From CAZYEI01 sp964646425 (GTDB lineage: Bacteria; Bacillota_I; Bacilli_A; RFN20; JAISJY01), in contig CAZYEI010000023.1 in assembly GCA_964646425.1 (NCBI GenBank), positions 1 through 23,970 of the forward strand: 23,970 nucleotides of DNA, in the 5' to 3' direction. This document shows, in pieces, positions 21,930-23,970 of this stretch; position 1 is the first letter of the stretch; each line of letters starts with the position of its first letter. The translations under genes were made by a program, and so were the position numbers. Below the pieces are notes generated by a model that was not told the DNA's origin, searched no databases, and saw only the letters and a program-made list of their open reading frames with translations.

Positions 21930-22949
21930 ATGGAGCGCTTATCAAGAAGAGAAAGAATCTTGAAATATATTGTTGAAGAGTTTATTAAAACTGCCAACCC
22001 AATTGGCTCACAGACTTTAATTAAACAATATAATCTACCATATTCGAGTGCAACAGTTAGAAATGAGATGCTGGCGTTAGAGATTGAAGGATATCTTGAA
22101 AAGCCACATACATCTGCTGGAAGGATTCCTAGTTCTAAGGGGTATCGATATTATATTGATAATCTGAGAGAAAAAACTTTGGATAATGATTTTAAAAATC
22201 AAATTCAAACAGTTATTTCCAATCGTACGATGCAACTTGAAGAAGTTATTAAGCATTCATGTGAGATTTTATCACAAATGACTAATCTTACTTCAATTGT
22301 TCTTGGTCCTGATGCTCATTATGAACATTTAACCAAAATACAATTGATTCCTATTAGTGAAGCAACAGCTGTTTGTGTTTTTGTTACTGATAGAGGGTAT
22401 GTTGAACATCGAACATTCAATATTCCAAATAATGTTGAATTAAAAGATATGGAAAATTGCGTTGAAATTTTAAATAATCGTTTAACTGGGACTCCAATTC
22501 TTGAAGTTGTTGAAAAAATCAATCTTTTAAAGCCGATTATTGAAGATAAAGTTCAACAACATGAAATTTTATTTAAGTCATTTATGGAGGCTTTCTTATC
22601 GTTTACTACTGAAAGAGTTGCGGTATATGGAAAAGAAAATATTTATGAAATGCCTGAATTTACAAATGATATTAATAAGTTAAAAACATTAATTAAGCTT
22701 CTTGAAAAAGATGAAATTTGGAAAAATCTCTCTAATCGAGATGGCGTTGTTGTAAAAATTGGTACTGAAAATACTATCGGTGCTTTAAAAGATGCTTCTG
22801 TTATTACAACAACAATTAATGTTGGTGGTAATGAAAAAGGAACAATTGCTTTAATTGGTCCGACAAGAATGGATTATGATAGAGTGATTGAAGCTGTCAA
22901 CTTTGTTAGTCAAAAGATTAACGAATTACTTGAAGGAGATGATTCATAG
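21930..22949 (+). CDS. hrcA: Heat-inducible transcription repressor HrcA
   Basis: HrcA is a dimeric repressor that binds CIRCE operators and is kept folded by GroEL, so heat stress releases the chaperone operons. It begins with the winged-helix domain (LSRRERILKYIVEEFIKTANPIGSQTL, SSATVRNEMLALE, HTSAGRIPSSKGYRYYID), all at family positions, then a GAF-like domain with an inserted dimerisation region and the end VVVKIGTENTIG.LKDASVITTTINVGG. 339 aa is normal. The ATG follows GAGGTGAG with 3-nt spacing; the two CIRCE copies directly upstream show autoregulation. The TAG shares a base with the grpE GTG. First gene of hrcA-grpE-dnaK, the class I heat-shock operon. Confidence 0.97.
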   Translation: MERLSRRERILKYIVEEFIKTANPIGSQTLIKQYNLPYSSATVRNEMLALEIEGYLEKPHTSAGRIPSSKGYRYYIDNLREKTLDNDFKNQIQTVISNRTMQLEEVIKHSCEILSQMTNLTSIVLGPDAHYEHLTKIQLIPISEATAVCVFVTDRGYVEHRTFNIPNNVELKDMENCVEILNNRLTGTPILEVVEKINLLKPIIEDKVQQHEILFKSFMEAFLSFTTERVAVYGKENIYEMPEFTNDINKLKTLIKLLEKDEIWKNLSNRDGVVVKIGTENTIGALKDASVITTTINVGGNEKGTIALIGPTRMDYDRVIEAVNFVSQKINELLEGDDS

Positions 22950-23575
22950 TGGCAGAAGAAATAAAAGATGAAATAAATGAAGAATGTACATGCGAACATG
23001 ATTGTGAATGTGGTAATAAAGAAAAGAAAAATCGTGAAGCCAAAAAATATGAAAAGAAAATTAGTGAATTGAATGATGAAATTGCCAAATGGCAAGAACA
23101 ATTTTCTAAAGCATTAAATACCGCAGCACATCATGAAAATTTATCTAAATACTATAAAAGTGAATATGAAAGATTTGCTAAATATCGTTCACAAGCAATG
23201 ATTGAAAAACTTTTACCAGTACTTGATAGTTTTCAAATGGCATTTGCAATGCAACCAACTACTGATGAAGCTAAAAATTATCGGATTGGATTTGAATTCA
23301 TTTTAAGAATGTTTAAAGATGCTTTGGAACAAGAAGGAGTTAAAGAAATTGTTCCAGTAGTTAATCAAGAATTTGATGCTTCTTTCCATCAAGCTGTAGA
23401 AACTATTGAAGTTGATGATGAAAAAGAAGTAAATAAAATTCAAAAAGTTATTCTTAATGGATATATGTTAAAAGATCGCTTAATACGACCTGCCAATGTT
23501 GTAGTGAGTGTTTTAAAAAAAGAAGAAATAAAAGATTCTTCTCAAGAAGAAGTAAAAGATGAAATTAAAAATTAG
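22949..23575 (+). CDS. grpE: GrpE nucleotide exchange factor, cysteine-rich N-terminus
   Basis: GrpE is the dimeric ADP-release factor of DnaK. After an acidic, probably disordered N-terminus comes a long coiled coil (about residues 28-95: KKYEKKISELNDEIAKWQEQ, then the YERFAKYRSQAMIEKLLPVLDSF motif), and the C-terminal beta domain with FDASFHQAVETIEV, KIQKVILNGYMLKDRLIRPANVVV. 208 aa is within the family range. The start is GTG 22949, overlapping the hrcA TAG by one base, with AAGGAG 10 nt upstream. Unusual: four cysteines (13, 15, 19, 21) in a CxCx3CxC arrangement, with His17 between, in a region that normally has none. An acidic tail after VVVSVLKKE is normal. Confidence 0.95.
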   Translation: MAEEIKDEINEECTCEHDCECGNKEKKNREAKKYEKKISELNDEIAKWQEQFSKALNTAAHHENLSKYYKSEYERFAKYRSQAMIEKLLPVLDSFQMAFAMQPTTDEAKNYRIGFEFILRMFKDALEQEGVKEIVPVVNQEFDASFHQAVETIEVDDEKEVNKIQKVILNGYMLKDRLIRPANVVVSVLKKEEIKDSSQEEVKDEIKN

Positions 23576-23588
23576 GAGGATATAAATT

Positions 23589-23970
23589 ATGGCAAGAGAA
23601 ATTATTATTGGTATTGATTTAGGAACAACAAATTCAGTTGTTTCATATATGAATGCAGATGGAACTGTTAAGGTTATTCCTAATCCAGAAGGAAAAAATA
23701 CAACTCCATCAGTAGTTGCTTTCAAAGCAACAGGTGAAGAAATTGTTGGTGATGCTGCTAAGCGTCAAATGGTTACTAACCCAGATACTATTTCTTCAGT
23801 TAAGAGATTAATGGGAACTAGTGAAAAGGTTCATGTTAATTGTATTAACAAAGATTTTACACCTCAAGAAATCTCAGCTAAAATCTTAGCTTATATGAAG
23901 AAATATGCTGAAGATCATCTAGGACAACCAGTTCATAAAGCAGTTATTACTGTTCCTGCTTATTTCAATG
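23589..23970 (+). CDS. dnaK: Chaperone DnaK (5' part, cut by window end)
   Basis: DnaK is the Hsp70 chaperone that binds unfolded peptides in an ATP cycle driven by DnaJ and GrpE. The 127 visible residues are the start of the ATPase domain: REIIIGIDLGTTNSVVSYM (phosphate 1 loop), NPEGKNTTPSVVAF, GDAAKRQ, SVKRLMG and VITVPAYFN, after which the window ends. The ATG is placed by AGGAGG (23574-23579), 9 nt upstream and overlapping the grpE TAG. It has no promoter of its own here, so it is transcribed from the CIRCE-controlled promoter with hrcA and grpE. dnaJ probably follows outside the window. Confidence 0.98.
   Translation, partial: MAREIIIGIDLGTTNSVVSYMNADGTVKVIPNPEGKNTTPSVVAFKATGEEIVGDAAKRQMVTNPDTISSVKRLMGTSEKVHVNCINKDFTPQEISAKILAYMKKYAEDHLGQPVHKAVITVPAYFN

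Noticed and set aside
1..23970. Mycoplasma-type genetic code (TGA = Trp), suggested by very high AT content
   Set aside because: Conserved Trp positions checked use TGG, no in-frame TGA was seen, and TGA closes dpaA, gerA and gerB in overlaps with downstream starts.
1..23970. CRISPR array, insertion sequence, tRNA or rRNA gene, toxin-antitoxin or phage defence genes
   Set aside because: No regularly spaced repeats, transposase motifs, tRNA cloverleaf, or known defence families were seen on either strand.

Overview
The window is an AT-rich chromosomal stretch (my impression is under about 30% GC) from a low-GC Gram-positive bacterium that appears able to form endospores. The main clue is a gene run that follows the Bacillus subtilis order infB-rbfA-truB-ribF-rpsO-pnp-(dpaA-dpaB)-dapA-rnjB-spoIIIE, with several genes missing and a few inserted. 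Sporulation-type genes (both dipicolinate synthase subunits, a three-gene germinant receptor operon, a SpoIIIE/FtsK translocase) sit next to ordinary housekeeping genes. Every Trp codon I checked is TGG, I saw no in-frame TGA, and TGA ends three genes. This argues for the standard bacterial code rather than the Mycoplasma code. A deep-branching Bacilli/Erysipelotrichia-type lineage near the Mollicutes would fit, but the genus cannot be read from this sequence.

Layout. 1-1604: 3' end of infB, then rbfA, closed by a perfect-palindrome terminator. 1620-2369 (minus): a TtcA-family tRNA thiolation gene, divergent from truB with interlocked promoters. 2455-6864: truB, ribF, rpsO (own promoter and a structured leader) and pnp. 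6902-7417: a decayed stretch with the C-terminal remnant of an FtsX-type ABC permease and an intact terminator. 7466-9690: dpaA-dpaB-dapA, a compact dipicolinic acid operon with a sigma-K-like promoter motif. 9716-10528 (minus): an aldo/keto reductase. 10710-15707: an RNase J2-like protein with a damaged active site, SpoIIIE/FtsK and AcpS. 15686-19189 (minus): germinant receptor operon gerB-gerA-gerC. 19320-21757: an SSB-like OB-fold protein, thyA, dfrA (folate/dTMP cycle) and plsC. 21844-23970: hrcA-grpE-dnaK (dnaK cut by the window edge) behind a promoter bracketed by two CIRCE operators.

How it fits together. DapA makes the dihydrodipicolinate precursor that DpaA/DpaB oxidise to dipicolinic acid for the spore core. 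GerB/GerA/GerC would form the inner-membrane receptor that triggers germination, and SpoIIIE would pump DNA across the division or sporulation septum. ThyA and DfrA recycle folate for dTMP. HrcA represses its own chaperone operon through CIRCE.

I found no CRISPR array, transposon, tRNA, rRNA or clearly new multi-gene system. The most unusual points are the substituted metal ligands in the RNase J paralogue, the GerC protein without a lipobox cysteine, the paired CIRCE sites, the cysteine cluster at the GrpE N-terminus, and an acpS terminator lying inside the gerC coding sequence.
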